A stretch of 64,000 bases of DNA, from assembly GCA_038373865.1 (NCBI GenBank), contig JAXGGA010002178.1, forward strand, positions 62,001-126,000, in the 5' to 3' direction. This stretch comes from Uloborus plumipes. Taxonomy: Eukaryota; Arthropoda; Arachnida; Araneae; Uloboridae. A program made the translations under genes and the position numbers. The stretch's first letter is position 1. Every line of letters starts with the position of its first letter. The notes beneath the pieces were generated by a model, which was not told the origin of the DNA, did no database searches, and saw nothing but the letters and a program-made list of their open reading frames with translations. Positions 35,206-48,770 of this stretch are shown one piece after another.

Positions 35206-36480
35206 TATCTGCACAAAAGACTTAAAATAGAGGTTATACTTAATCCTTATATTAAGAATAAAACTTAAGGCACAGAATGACGCTTTGTATAACAACACAG
35301 ACATCACCTCTGCAGCTGCTTCCCTCAGACAAATATACATAATCCCATAAATTCTCATGGAAACCTAGCAGAAGCAACACTTCATACCGTGTGATTTACT
35401 TCGATTTGCTAAATCACAGGTTGCCAAATCCTGGTTTAAAAGTGCCCTCGCGTGTGTGTATACCTCCATGAATAAAGCCTCATCTCCTGCTCCTCCTCCC
35501 TCTACACTCCAACAGGATGATTACAGGTTACCGAAAAAAAGGTGTACATATAGTGATAGACCAGGGGATGGGAAGGGATGGGACAATTTAGCACGTTTAG
35601 CATCCAAATCATTGGGTCTTTAAGCCTCACTATCATTACTCTATCGTCGTTTTTGGAATGCATCTCAATTGCTACCTTTTTTTTTTTTTAGTCTGGAACA
35701 TTAGCGTTGTTTCTAGAATGATTTTTTATGGGAGAGTAAATTATTTTAAGGTATTTTTTTAGTATCTAAGCATGTGCTATTAATCTCGCCCTCAATGAAA
35801 TTACGTGCGATTTTGGTAATAATGATTTCGTCATTAGTTTTATCTTTTTTCAGTTTTGCATGATTTATTTGGCAACGGGCACTTTTTTGTTTAGCTTTTA
35901 TATCTCACACGATCACCATATTGATAACTTTGGTTCCAAAAATTTCTCTTTTTATTTTTCTTGAGATTATGCAAAACATTTACTCGTTTTTTGTTGTTTT
36001 TTTTTTTTTTGTCTTCGTGTTAAATTTTTTTTCTTCGTTTTTAATTTAAAAATATAGTGTATATATTTTTTTTTTTGCCCTTGTTTATTTCTTTCTCTCT
36101 TCTTCTTCTTTTTTTTTTCTAAATATTATCTTCTCTTTCCTCCTTGTTCCATCTTTCTCACATTATTATTTTTTTTAACGAAAGAATAAAACAAGGACTA
36201 TTTAATGATTTAAGTCCGAAGAAATTGAGAAAAGTAAAATGACAGTTTAGTACAAATACTCTACTTCTTTTCTTCGAATGAATCTTTAAAATGCAAATGT
36301 CAAAAAAAATAATATTTTTGAAAAACGAGTTGGACCTCCGAAATTTATCACATTTAAACTTCCAATTTCTTTTTGTCACATCCATCCATTCGGTAGAGAA
36401 AGAATGAGCAATTAAATCATGCAAGACGCTCCGCTTCAGAGAAAGAGATAAATCTGCCCCACTCTCTCTCTCTCTCTTTT
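35206..36480. other. Intron sequence, T-rich, nothing recognised
   Basis: Long T runs, especially 35990-36180. No gene or repeat family was seen. Confidence 0.55.
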
Positions 36481-36720
36481 CTAATGATCTTCTTTGCCGC
36501 CAGATAGTCCGATTCACATATCCGGAATCGGGCCCTAATGCAACCACGTTTGGACACTGGAAAAGCATCTGCCTCGGTCGTGGGGCATTCCCACAAACTT
36601 TAAAACCGGGATGGGGCATTAAACGTGTTTTTGATGAAGTTAATTCGGGAAAAGTTCCCGTTAATGGTTCGATTACAGTAATGAGGAATTCTTTCAATTT
36701 GCTTAAATGAACTGAGGGAA
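36480..36720. other. Complex intron block (candidate conserved non-coding element)
   Basis: The sequence is of mixed composition between AT-rich flanks. It includes GATTCACATATCCGGAATCG, GGCATTAAACG, GGGAAAAGTTCCCG (a short palindrome) and a TTCGATTACAGTAATG stretch. It overlaps a 179-codon minus-strand open frame (36158-36697) that resembles no protein. Confidence 0.25.
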
Positions 36721-38735
36721 GAGATTCAAATAGATTTCATTGGGAAGGAGTGCTTTAAGCGCTGCAGCGTATTCATCGCTGAAGAAAATCTTAATACAGA
36801 GCCCCAACATCTTTCATACTCGGCTGAAGCATTCTAGACGTGATCAAATATAACTCGAAGGGATGATATATTACGGAGCATTATGCGATTTTTCTTCTTG
36901 GGAGAAAATAAATTAATGGCATGAGATGCTGAAGATTTTGTATCCAAGTTCCAACTGAGCTTCTGGTAGGGCTTTGTTTAATTTTACATTTAGGGGATTC
37001 GAATTTCACATCAAAGTTCGACTAAGTCTGCCATCGTAAGACATCGAAGCTCAAGTCAAATTCTCGCGAGAAAATTGGTTGCTCTTATGCTTACGAAATT
37101 CCGTACTGGTACTCATTCTCGATTTTATCTTGAAAAAAAGAAGACAAAGAAAAACAAATATAAAAGAAAGAAAAAAAATAAGAATAGCTAAAAAGAGAGA
37201 AAAAAGTGAAGAAATATGATAGGGCTGCGTTAGACGCTCTCTCTTTCGCAGACCTAGTGCGATCCCCCGATATAGTATCCATTCTTTCATGTGGCACACG
37301 CATTGCAGTGAAAATTTTGACATCCAGTTTTCACACCAGAGAAAAGCATCTGGGCTGTCTTTAACGTAAAACTGCGCTAGAATTTAATTTTGTCAAGAGT
37401 ACACACTGCCAAATGTAAAAATTCTCAAGGGAATGTAAAAGCACTATTTTACATTCCACATACGACCAGACATGTATGCTGTTTTTTTTTCTTGCATCGG
37501 GGAAATCCACCAACTGGAGTCACATTTTTGAACCTATGCCTTTGGTAATAATAGACCAACGCCTACCCACTATTGCCCTCTATCAATTAAAATTTTTATT
37601 GAGAGCGAAAAAAAAAAAGTTTCTTTTGACTCTTTATAAAACGAACGTTTATGTGTGTCGATCCCTATTTCATTACACGATACTACACTTAATGCACCAT
37701 TTTTTTTTTCTAATGCTTTGAGAATTAAAGTGGTCACAGTTAAATATAATCTTCGGCTTTGACAGGAATCCTAGCATTAATAGTTTCGCCAACGCTTATA
37801 TCGAAACACTTGATCAAAAGCTAACTATATGATTGACTAAAATCTGAATTCCGAGATTCGGACTTCAAAGTGCCCCTTCAATTGACTCAGAAGTTGATTG
37901 CCTTTTGAGATGAATCTGAATTTGAATGTGACCCGATTCTAATATTTCCAGCTCAAGAAATCTAAATTTCAAGCAAGCGCGACAGCTTGGTTTATTATTA
38001 GATTATAGTGAATACGTATTTGCTTTGAGTAGATCCCTTTAAGAGTTTTAAGAAATATTCAAAACAAATTACATGTGTATAATAACGGATTATTTTGAAA
38101 TTTTTTCATATTTTTAACTGATTTCACTTTATAAAAACGAATTAAAGTAAAGTAAAATTCGAGAAAGAAGCACTTGAAAATTAAACAGTAAATTAATTGA
38201 ATACCTTAAGCAAGAAGAGGACAACTCCACCATTTAATTGGTTTTATGTTTTTCATTTAAATACAAGAAGAAAAATATTATGTTTGATTATCTACAAAAA
38301 CAAGACATTTTCAACTAATATTCCAGAAGATATTTAAAACAAAATGTGTTGTGATGGGTTATGTTTCAAAAGAAAGTGAATAACACATTACTTATTTTGT
38401 TGCTTTATTTTCAAAGCAGTAATTTTTTCCCTCAAAAGCAATGGTTACCGTTGTATTCAAAACTAAAGACTGACTTCGTTTTTTTTTTTTTTTTTTTCAC
38501 TATTTTTTAGGATTCTTCAATGCGTCTGATCACACTGGAATGTTACTTTCATTTTTACAGTTCTCTTTACTCTTCTTCACTGTTAAATCTCATGTAAACA
38601 CGACTCTTTCAATATGGAAATAAAAATAAATTATACCTTCCAAGCGGGATAACAAATTGTGAAAATAAGCGCCCTTCCTCCACTGACACATACATAGAAT
38701 TATTTCTTCGACTACGAGCATTAAACTGCCTAGCA
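36721..38735. other. AT-rich intron sequence, nothing recognised
   Basis: No gene, named repeat or motif cluster was found. Confidence 0.55.
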
Positions 38736-38739
38736 AAAA

Positions 38740-39316
38740 ACTCTCTCTCTCAATGACTGAAAATGCATCGAAATTGCATAAATAAATATAAGCCCGTGCT
38801 TTCAAACTTTTCTATGTTGAATGCCCGATTGACGAACAAAGCGAACTGCATACAAGCGATGATAACAAGCATCATTCAAGGAATGTAGCATTAAATACAT
38901 TCTTAAGAAGCGATCCGGTCATATTTCACTCTCATCACTGCTCTTTTCTTGCGTTTTCTGAGTAACACGGTCGCAATGAACCAAATTAAAAAAAATATAC
39001 ATCTCACAGACACACTTGAAAATATTGTTTCGCCCACTAAACTACCACATTAAAAACAGCTTCTCTCTCTCTCTGCAACTAAAAACGCATCAAAATGAAA
39101 TAAATAAACGTAAACCCAAGCTCTCAAACTTTTCCATGTTGAATGCCCGATTGACGAACAAAGCGCAGCTTAAAACTGCATACAAACGATGATCACAAGT
39201 AGCATTTAAGGAATGCAGCATTAAATACATTTTTAAGAAGCGATCCGGTCGTATTTCACTCTCATCCCTGCTCTTTACTCGCATTTTCCGAGTAACACGG
39301 TCGCAATGAACCAAAT
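38740..39316. repeat. Two-copy tandem duplication of about 250 bp
   Basis: Copy 1 is 38740-38986 and copy 2 is 39062-39316, with an offset of 322-330 bp. They share TTGAATGCCCGATTGACGAA, AAGCGATCCGGTC and AGTAACACGGTCGCAATGAA with few differences. The copies are more alike than those at 5181-6143. Neither has an open frame. They do not look like a transposon, so a duplicated regulatory segment is one possibility. Confidence 0.8.
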
Positions 39317-42300
39317 GGGCTCGAATAAATTTCTTCACTTGACTCTGCAGCCGTCCAGAAATTACGCTCCTCGATCCTAAACGAAGGCAGTAGCGTTAAA
39401 AAGGACTTGTTTATTGGTTTCGTTTGTCTCCTGCGGTACCATAAACACGCCCACCGAATTTCGCGAAGGGCCCTTCTTGCGGTACTGCTTCATAAATCAA
39501 AAACCCTTCACTTGGTCCCCGCACCGTAAAATGGAGATCGTAAATTTACCCGGAGAGGGGGCTCTTTGGGAGCCCCGCGAACTGCAGGGGTCCTGAAATG
39601 CAGTTGCCGGTCCCTAATGGAGGCACTTTCAGTTTTCCACAGAGACATAGCTAAAACAGGCAAGATGTGTTCAATGTTATATAGTCCTTAATTCCTCTGT
39701 GTAGAGTGTGGTAGAAAGACTGGTATGTGGTAACCATGGGCACCCATAAGGGGGGGGGAGGGAGTCATCAACTGGACATTAGTACTACCAATTTCTTATT
39801 ATATTTCGAGCATAAATATCAAAAATTTTCAACATAAGCAATTAATAAATGGCTATCAGTAATACTTTCTTTACTTCCCTATTTTAATGATTAATCTGCA
39901 CTGAATTTACTTCCAAACATATATCAATATATTTCAGATGATAAATTTCCACCTGCTCTAATGAAAATGGAAAAATAAATCCCCGAAAGAGACAGAATCC
40001 ATTTAAATTCTAGAACTGAAAATCTTCATAATCTTTCGTGTATTTCTTCGTAGAAGAACGTAAAAGCTTATGATCCTTTGGATTAAAAAATTAAAAAAGG
40101 TAATTTTTTAAGAACTGCTTCCTCCTGTCCCGAAAACTTTAACTGATAAAAAATGTTCGTCATCATCAAACAGATAACCGTTTCTATTTTTTACTCCAAA
40201 TCTAAATATAAATTCTTCTTCTGAAGATAGATGTGATAGCAGTGCTTTATAAATTTTCCCACTCGAAAAACAATTGCTTTTTTTCTCTAATCAAATGTAA
40301 CTAAAATTATTTTGGAGTTTGAATGCATTTGTTAGTAAATTTTACTATGATTTTTATTGTTACAATAACAATAAATATCATTATTATTATTATATATCAT
40401 TATCATCATTATTATTCTTATTACTTTTCAACTGTTTGAATTCAATTAAGAGGCAAATGCTTTTTTGAAAAAAAGAGGAGAAATTAAAACGGAAAATTTT
40501 CAGTTTTTTTTTTACTCAAACTATTTTCATATGTTAAAATGGAGAAATATGTCGCTTATACTGTCAATTGATGCTTATGCTTAGGTAAGGTCAGAAATAA
40601 ATAAACAAATAAATAAAACTTAAAATTTTGATTGTAATAACTATAAGAAACAAATCCATACTATCGATAACGGTGTCATGAATTCGCAGCAAATCAGTGC
40701 CGTATGAAAAGGAAATAATCGTTATTTTAACTCCTACTGACAAAAAGGAAGATTTTTTCTCTAGAACTCTTACTTTATCTGACCTTTTATACATTTTGAC
40801 TCTAAGTTATGTCATACTTCAACGAAGCATGATTTTTTGTGCAGATTTTACTTACTATACGGCGAGTAATGACTGCAAAAAATATTCAACTTCTTTTGAA
40901 GTCCGAGGAATACGTCATCAAGGCTTTGGACGAATGGAAATAAAGAGATTTTCACTTGCATTAGAGTATCCTCTTCTAATTAACGAGGACCTCTTGATTA
41001 CATTTTTTCTGAACCTCGATTCCATAGAATTACACTTGAAGAAACCTAAGGAAAGGGAAATTCTGAGAAAAGTTGGGGGAAAGAAGCAAATGAAGAAACG
41101 AGACCACATAATATAAGATCCACCTCCGAGAAATTAATACTATTTATGACTTTCTTTTTCAGGCAGAGTGATTACGAAACTAAAGATGATGAACTCCCTT
41201 GTGGGTTCCCGTTTACACTAAAAGATTTAATTTGGTTTGCTACTGCTTTCATTACTACTTTTGCATTTATTTATGCTCGCGCTTTTTTTCCTCTGTTATG
41301 GGGAATGATTTTTTCCCCGCATAGTCCAGGTGTAATTTCATGCACGGGTAACTTCATAACCGGAGCAATTTACATGGAAATTACGAAAAGTGTTGATGTC
41401 TTATTCTAACTATAAGGCAAAACCTTTGATTAAATAAATAATGGAAGCTATTTTTTATCTCATCATGTTCTTCGTTATTACGTTTTCTTCAACGTAGATA
41501 TGCGTGTACTTAGAAAGAAAAGAAACCCACGGTGTCCCAGCACCTTCCAAAAATTTGTTCTTTGTAGCGAACGACAAGGGGAAAAAAAAAGTCTTAATAA
41601 ACACATAAATGCTCCGCAGGTAAATTACGGAAGAAAAAGAACTTAACTCATAAGCAAATATACCAAAAAACTGCGTGTATATGAAGAAAAATTGGTATAA
41701 AATGCTATTAAAAGAGAGAGAGTGGAATTTTTTCTGCTATTTCTTTATCCGGAAAGCGAAATGCAACTAATTTTTCTTTCTCTATGTAGGCGGGCAGGAA
41801 GAGAAAAAAAATCATTTATTTCTGGATGTGGCTCATTACATTCCAGTACAGCAAAAAGCGCTTAGATTAAAATCTCCGCAAGATGAAATTAATAAATAAA
41901 TTTAACGCAAGCCCTCGTAACGTTTACTTGTGTGCCCGACGAAATGAAGACATTTATCTAATAGAGCCTGAAGCTTAGAGCGCGGGCAGGGCGATGCGCC
42001 CAAGAAAAAGTGGAAAATTTCGTTACTTTGAATGGAATCTGACCTCTGGAAGAACTTAGAATAAATGGCCTTCTCGGTGGAAAAATAGTTTCCACAAAAT
42101 GAGGATTTTTTTTTTTCCTGTGATGAGTATAATCTTACATCTTTTTTTTTTTTTTTTCAAGATGATATTGAGATGTGTTTTGCTAAATGGCTTCGGATTA
42201 TCGTAAAATGTCTTAGTAGATCCAAAGTGGGGTTATTTTTGTTTAAAGGTTTTTTTGTGTCCTATCGAGACGAATTTTAAACTGAGTTGTTAGCCATGGG

Positions 42301-42350
42301 GATCTTATATTGTATAATAAGAGGTAAAATATCCAAAACTCAACAATTTG
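39317..42350. other. Intron sequence, mostly AT-rich
   Basis: The part at 39340-39660 is GC-richer and complex. Near 39735 ATGGGCACCCATAAGGGG followed by a G run resembles one end of a hAT-like MITE, but I find no partner end. There is an ATT run near 40380. No gene is supported. Confidence 0.45.
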
Positions 42351-42351
42351 G

Positions 42352-42697
42352 CACTGTAAAAAATGAATGTTATTTTTACAATATAATACAGCTAATTTTA
42401 TAGTAATAAACTAAAATTTTCTAATTTTACAGTAATAAACTAAAATTGCTAGTTTTACAGTTTATTACCTTGCACTTCACAGTTTTGAATTGGAACCTCT
42501 TCTGTCAGTATTATACGGTTTTTTTTACAATATAATACAGCAAAATTTTACGGCAATAAACTGTAAAATTTCTAGCTTTACAGTGAGAAACTGTAAAATT
42601 ACCAGTTTTACAGTTTATTACTGTGCATTTTAGTTTTATTGGGGAACCTCGGATGCCTATATTATACTGTAAAAACTACAGTTCATTTTTTGCAGGG
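42352..42697. mobile_element. ACTGTAAA-family MITE, copy 7
   Basis: It begins CACTGTAAAAAATGAATG and ends CATTTTTTGCAGGG. The TA flanks are not preserved, so the copy has diverged at its edges. The internal modules are intact. Confidence 0.76.
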
Positions 42698-42835
42698 TGA
42701 AAAGAGATGATAAAACGCCCCTCTGGCAAATTTTGTTGTTCAAGTTCACGTATTTCCTATCTTTTCCTTGCAGGAGGAACATAGGCATACATAATCACGT
42801 TTATGCAATATTTCAGAGCAAAACAGAGCCATGTG

Positions 42836-43230
42836 TGTTTTTAAAACGCCGGCGGTAAACAATACCGTAGTGGTGAGGCCTCCCCCACTAGCTGCACCAC
42901 ACCACCTTCGCAATCCCGTCCGCATACCTGCCTACTAACCGACCGAGCCCAAACGAGTCGAACGCCCTCAGCAGTTATGAAGGATGGGAAGCGGCAGCAA
43001 AAATGTTTTTGTTCGAGGGCGCCCTCAGACATTGACCGATGGATGGGCTATCGCTGACCGTCTGTCCGTCCCACCCCCCTCGCGGGAGAAGGGGAGACGG
43101 ACCCTTTGTTCCGAGAGAGAGGGGTGGGAGGACCGCGGAGAATGCGGATGCAATCAGAGCGGATAATTCTGGAGAACCTCCCTCTAACGTTTTGTGATCG
43201 TGTTTATCCATTTAAAGCAAACACTAGACA
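42836..43230. promoter_or_regulatory. GC-rich intronic island (candidate regulatory block)
   Basis: A clear rise in GC over about 400 bp. It has a perfect 12-bp palindrome GAGGGCGCCCTC (43015-43026), whose GAGGGCG halves resemble the core of CTCF sites. Open frames of 60-78 codons exist on both strands, but none resembles a protein. Function is inference. Confidence 0.28.
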
Positions 43231-44690
43231 CGGATTTCTTTGGAGGGTACATAGTGGTAGGGGATATCTGTTACATGGTAAGAAGGAGCTATAGTATGGA
43301 TTTTTATCAGTGCTGATAATGGTGGAAGAGCAAATGTGATACTCGGCAAACATTTATCTGGGAAATTTTGCTAAGAGAGACGCTAGCTTTCTCCTCAAGG
43401 AAAAGTTGTTGTTTGTCAATTAATCATTCACTTGGCATTGCTGAAAATATTAAATGATTCAATTGATCGTTGGAATGAAGAACATATATGAAGATTAGAA
43501 AATGTAGTTATACAGACAAGGACGATATGAGGAGCTCCAAAGAAGATTTAGTAGAGCAACAATTTATAATTTGGAACTTTATTATTGATTTAACCCATTA
43601 AGACGCATATGAAGTAATTTGTCAAACGAAAAGCAAGATAAATAAACTGTACACCAAAATTAAAGCAAAAAAAAACAAAAAGATTAACTTGAAAAAATTA
43701 AGGACCTGATAAAGAGTTTCAGAAAGCATTGACCAATAACAATAGATATTTTTCTTTTAATGACTTTTATCAAAAAGCAGTGCGATTGTAGTTATTTCAA
43801 TAGAGCTTTTCACTAAATTTTAACATTATTACTAACACTGTTCTCCAATGCCTTGAAGCTTTACTGATTTGATTACTCTACCAACTCTATAAATATGTCC
43901 ATCTTGATATTACGCGTAAACAAAGCTGCACACTTAAAATGCTTTAAAGAATATTGTTAGATAAATTTGGTAGCTAAAAGTTTGTCCCTAATGGCATACA
44001 TCTAGAATGATGGTGTTTTTTTCTAGAGTTGTATGATTAAGATTGTGCATCCGTTAGTCCTGTCTTCTGCAAAACGTTGAGCTATATAAAACACATGAAA
44101 TTATCTATTACAAGACATGACTTTGATTGATTTTTCAAGTTTTCTTTGTGATACTTAGTATACGAAATTTTCAAATTTATTTAGGAAATATTCCTTGTAT
44201 TCAGAAGTTTATAGAGTAAAGTACAACGACATTTTGATTAAACATACACTGTTTTATACCTGAAATGTGGTAAGTTAGGGAAATCAGGATGAAAAAATAA
44301 TAAAACAGCATTTTATAAGCCACAAATTTTCCATTTTCCTTTTTATACAAATTCAAGGAAAGAATCTATAGACAATAAACAAGGGATTTATAAAATAAAT
44401 AAGAAAATATTAAAAGTAGAAAATACTCTAAAGTGCTACCTTGAGCATTACATACGTTAGAATTATAATACATTATTAATAAGAAAATTGCTCCTTTTTA
44501 AAACATTATTCAATACGTCACAAGTAAGAAAACTACGGAAAATCAACAATTTGCTCAGTGAAGAGTTATTTTTATTCGTATTTAGGAAGTGAAACAAAAT
44601 AAAAACCAACATTTATCAGCTTCCAGAAAAAACTCTTCAGAGAAAGCAAAAATAAAGAAGCAGAACTAAGACTACTACACTAACTTAAAT
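43231..44690. other. AT-rich intron sequence, nothing recognised
   Basis: No repeat family or gene seen. Confidence 0.6.
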
Positions 44691-45200
44691 TGGAATTAGC
44701 ATTCCCCGCTTCGTCCGACTGCGAAAGAGAGAGAGCGCGCAAAAATACCCTGTCCAATCAATTATTTTCTCTCTTTATGAAGTATCTGGAAGAGCTCGTT
44801 CCTCAAACGCAGCCTTCAGCAACACAAGCCGATTCGAAAATCGCACTCAGTTCTACCATCAGTTTGTATTCTGGATCAGATGGACCGATTCCCAACAAAG
44901 AAGTACACAGTTAATCATCAATCAAATTTCAGCAGTAGCGCTTTGCGAACTGCGCGTAAATATTCACCAGCTTTTAATGTTCTTTGACTGCCCAATTTTC
45001 TGGCCCAGAGAGAAAATGGGAAAATTGATTCCCTGTTATTGATGAGTTTACCTGCCGTAAACTCTGCTGTTGGACCCTCTGTGGGCTACATTGCGATGTG
45101 GTGATTTTTCGTCTGAAAAAGTGTTTTGAGAATATCTGCGAATGGTAAACATAGCTAAAAGGTTGTTTGGACAGATATAAAATTTTGTGTTGCACATAGA
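44690..45200. other. Complex intron block (candidate conserved non-coding element)
   Basis: It is less AT-rich than its flanks, with AATCAATTATTTTC, TTAATCATCAATCAAATTTC and GCGCGTAAATATTCACC. ATCAATCAA resembles PBC/Meis-type homeodomain sites. A 74-codon open frame (44690-44914) is not recognised. Confidence 0.22.
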
Positions 45201-48200
45201 CTGTATATTTTACTCCATTGCACCCAGAGGAATTTATTCATTGATGATGCAAAAAATTTAAATTATAAAAATTAACTCAAGATCGCTTTGAGAATTAAGA
45301 ATCATTCCTTAAGCATATGAACTACTCATCATCATTGGCGTACTATTGAATTTTAATAACACCAACTTCTCCGCCAACTGGAAAGGCGATTTCTTTGTGA
45401 GAAAGCACACGCTTCAAAATGAATTTAATTGCACTTGCATTACAGAGCCTGATGACAGTGCTTCGCGGAGTAATCTTTTCTTATTTTAGAGTTAATAAGA
45501 AACGCAAAGCTTTAAAATTGTAGATCACTTTCACTGTCATTAATGAGAAAAGTACTGTAGTCTATTAAAAATTAAAAGGATTCTCCTTTATTTCTATGCT
45601 AGCTGTTTTGCACAAAACAGGAAGACGACGGTTTTTCCATCACTTTATTTTCTTAAGCATAAAAAAAAATACCCACAGCAATGATAATTAAGTTCAGCAT
45701 CGAAATCTGCATATCAAGGAGCCCTTGATTCATTTTTTCACTGAAAAGTTATTAAATCCAAATCCGATTATCATTTATGAAGTAAATATTTACTGCCGTA
45801 TAATTTAGCTTTATATATTCGTTATTAAGTAGAATGAATTAAATTTGTTTATTCCAAGATGCTCGGACTTGTAGCTTGCTTGGTTTATGATTATGAATTC
45901 AGTCAGTAAATCTCATTACATATTCTGTTTTCATACCAATGGATTCGTCAATGCAGGAGGAATGGGGAAATGGAATTAATATTTTTTTCTTCATCACCCT
46001 CCATAGATCCAGAAGAGTTTTTTAAAGTTTCGTATAAATTTATTCCCCACTTTTTGCATGAGCAAGTAACAATTGGATTTTCTTTTCTTTCTTATTTTAT
46101 GCATAAATAAGAAACAAAACATGTCTGCCCAGAGAAAAAAAAGTTAATAAGGATTTTTTATAATCAAGAAGACAGTTAAAATTTACTTTAAAAGTATTGT
46201 ACCATTCGAATTTAAGTTTTTTTTTTCATTAAAAACTTCCTAAAAATACTTATTTATAAGCAAAAAAAGGGAAGTTTTAAAGCTTTTCATGGCACGCTTA
46301 AAGGCAAAGAAAAGAAAAAAAATAACGAGTATGATACTGAATTACGATGAGATAATTAGACTTCATCAAAACAGTGTGTTTTTCAGAGAGAGAATTAAAA
46401 TATCCTAGCTTCAATTTTGCATTTATCTGAAAGCATCATTTCAAACGTGATATTTACGCATAAGTTGAATGTATACCTCTTCCTAAATCGGTTGACTGTT
46501 TCTAAGTTACTACCATTCATTCACATATTAAGTTTGACTTTTGTTCCTGTTTAATGGAATTTTATCTTATTAATGTAAAATATTCAAAAAAAATTACAGA
46601 ATGAGTTAAAAATTCACCTGAATGATAAGTCTTATTAAATAAAAGTATCCGTTAAACTCTCTAAAACCAGTTTAGTCATTTAATAGTTAATTCATACAAA
46701 ATAAATGGTTGTGCTAAAATAATCAGAAGCAATATATTTACTTTTGCACTTTCGTGCTCTTTAAATGTAGTTTTGCTGATCAAGTTGAGACGAAAGTAAC
46801 TCCGCGCGCGCAATCCGAAATCTCTTAAAAGGTTTTTCACTGCACAGCTGAACGCATGCCGTGAAGATACTTTTACAGAAATGGGGTGGTGTGCTCATAG
46901 CTCGCACAATTGTCTTAATGCTCGAGGATGTAAACATCCGTAAAGTCTTGTTATAAAAGAAAACAAAAGTCGAAACTGTCGTATTTTTTCTTTTTTGGCT
47001 CACTTGTGTTTCAGATCCAAAATTTTACCGTTGGAACTTCATTTATTTTTTTTTTATTTACTGAATAAGTATTTTCAATTTAATACGTATGCTTTTCTCC
47101 TAATTTTTTCGAAACAAAAATTGTAAATGCATTTCATTACATTTATTTGCTTAATCTATGTAAATCTTCCTAGATTTTCTTACTTCCTAGGTACTGCAGA
47201 AACCGACTTGATACTTCCCACATATCTGTCATCTTGAGGTATTTTTTCGCAACTCAAGAAAACGCTGACGAATTCAATATTTTGCGTTGTCATCACTTTT
47301 ATAGATCATCACTAGAAAATACTAGTGTAGATATTTTTAGCGTTTGCGAAGTATTCTTTTCTTTTTTTTTCAATTTTTACATTCTTATTAATGATAATGT
47401 GATTTAAATATAGTGCTTAATTCAGATACAGTTTTGAAAATTGTTTAAAAATGTATTATATATGATGGGAAAATGTGGAATTCTAGTCCAAAATATTAAT
47501 TACTTTGTTAATTTTATTCTGCTCTGAAAAGGAGGATTCTAGTTAATCAGATTTAAATGGAACGTGTTTACAAATTAATGGTCTATTAATACGTTATTTG
47601 GCCGGTATTCTTTTATTATGGTACGTTTTAAAAAAGCTTAAATTGGCTGAAATTTACGAAAATGGAGAAGCAACTACTGTTGTCCCAATAGTTTAAACTG
47701 CTAAAATGGCAAAAAAAAAAAAAAAAAAAAAAAAGAGATTGATATCATTTATGTTTCTTGTCATAGCAGAATGTTTTTAACTCTGGATGATAAAATTAAA
47801 TTTAAAGAAAATTTGAGAAATACACCCAAAAGGAGAAGCGAAATCATTATGTACACGTTTAACTTGGTTATATTTGCAAAAATATCAGAAAGATGTATTT
47901 TTTGAAATGTTAGAAGAAACCAGGAAAGATGAAAGTTTCAAAAAATAACGAAATATATGAGTAGTATGAAGTCAATTTCCAAAAGCTTTGCTTTTTAATT
48001 TTTTGACAAAAGGAAGATACAGAACACACGAAATTTATATATGATGAGAATCTGCAAAAAAACAAATAGAAATATATTCCTTGAAAGATAAAATGTGTTC
48101 AAAATTATGAAAAAGTACTTTCAGGAAACTAAGTTTGGCTAAATGCAGAGAATATTGGAATGTCACTTCTCATAAGTCAAGTGATCCACATCAATAGAAG

Positions 48201-48440
48201 TAATCATTATTTAAATTCTTCCTCCCAAATATAGATTTCGGCCCAAAGATTTTTCATTCCCCTAATTTATAATCCAACAAATTTTATTTGTTGGACCTCC
48301 CCCCTTTTAATTCTCACCGGCGAACAACTCCGAAATTAAGTTGCCTACGTAATTAGGAGCAAGGAAAAGGGGGGGGGGGTGCTTCATACCTACTTAGTAC
48401 CCCTCCTACCAAGATGTATCTTGATGAATAAAGAAGCTTC
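45201..48440. other. AT-rich intron sequence, nothing recognised
   Basis: More than 3 kb with a poly(A) run near 47710-47734. The short GC-richer part at 46790-46900 shows no recognisable feature. Confidence 0.55.
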
Positions 48441-48770
48441 GGTGATATTCTGGAGCAAAATCATTGCTGTTCCTCCCCACTCCTGGGTTAGTGTCAGCTG
48501 GGGTGCGAAAACCCGACCGATGCTGGATAGTCCATCACGGGTCACGTGACCCGGTGGGGAAGGGAGGGGGGAGGAGTCGGCTGTCGGGGGTGGATTAGCC
48601 GCAAGGGACGACGGGACGCCTCGTTTAATTTCGCGCTCCAGAGATCTCGGGCATCAAGCAAGGACCCAAGGGGAGGGGAGGGGAGGGGTGCATTCGCGTT
48701 TTGGAATAACTCGGAATGGAGGACCCGAGTGCTGAGTTTTATTCCTCCGAATGCAACATGTGATCTTGGG
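48440..48770. promoter_or_regulatory. GC-rich island with a 16-bp CACGTG palindrome
   Basis: CGGGTCACGTGACCCG at 48538-48553 is a perfect palindrome. It contains GTCACGTGAC, the consensus of CLEAR-type sites bound by MITF/TFE and USF basic-helix-loop-helix proteins. G-rich repeats (GGGGAGGGGAGGGG, near 48670) follow. The overlapping 99-codon frame resembles no protein. Confidence 0.35.

Noticed and set aside
36158..36697. Longest open frame in the window (179 codons, minus strand)
   Set aside because: It resembles no protein family, has abundant low-complexity Phe/Ser/Lys, no splice context and crosses AT-rich intron DNA. Chance opening over a non-coding block is more likely.
39730..39770. 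Possible hAT MITE end (ATGGGCACCCATAAGGGG plus G run)
   Set aside because: No matching inverted end or target duplication was found nearby, so it is noted only in the intron description.
41146..41409. 87-codon frame with hydrophobic stretch
   Set aside because: It could suggest a membrane segment, but it comes from T-rich intron sequence and has no homologue that I know.
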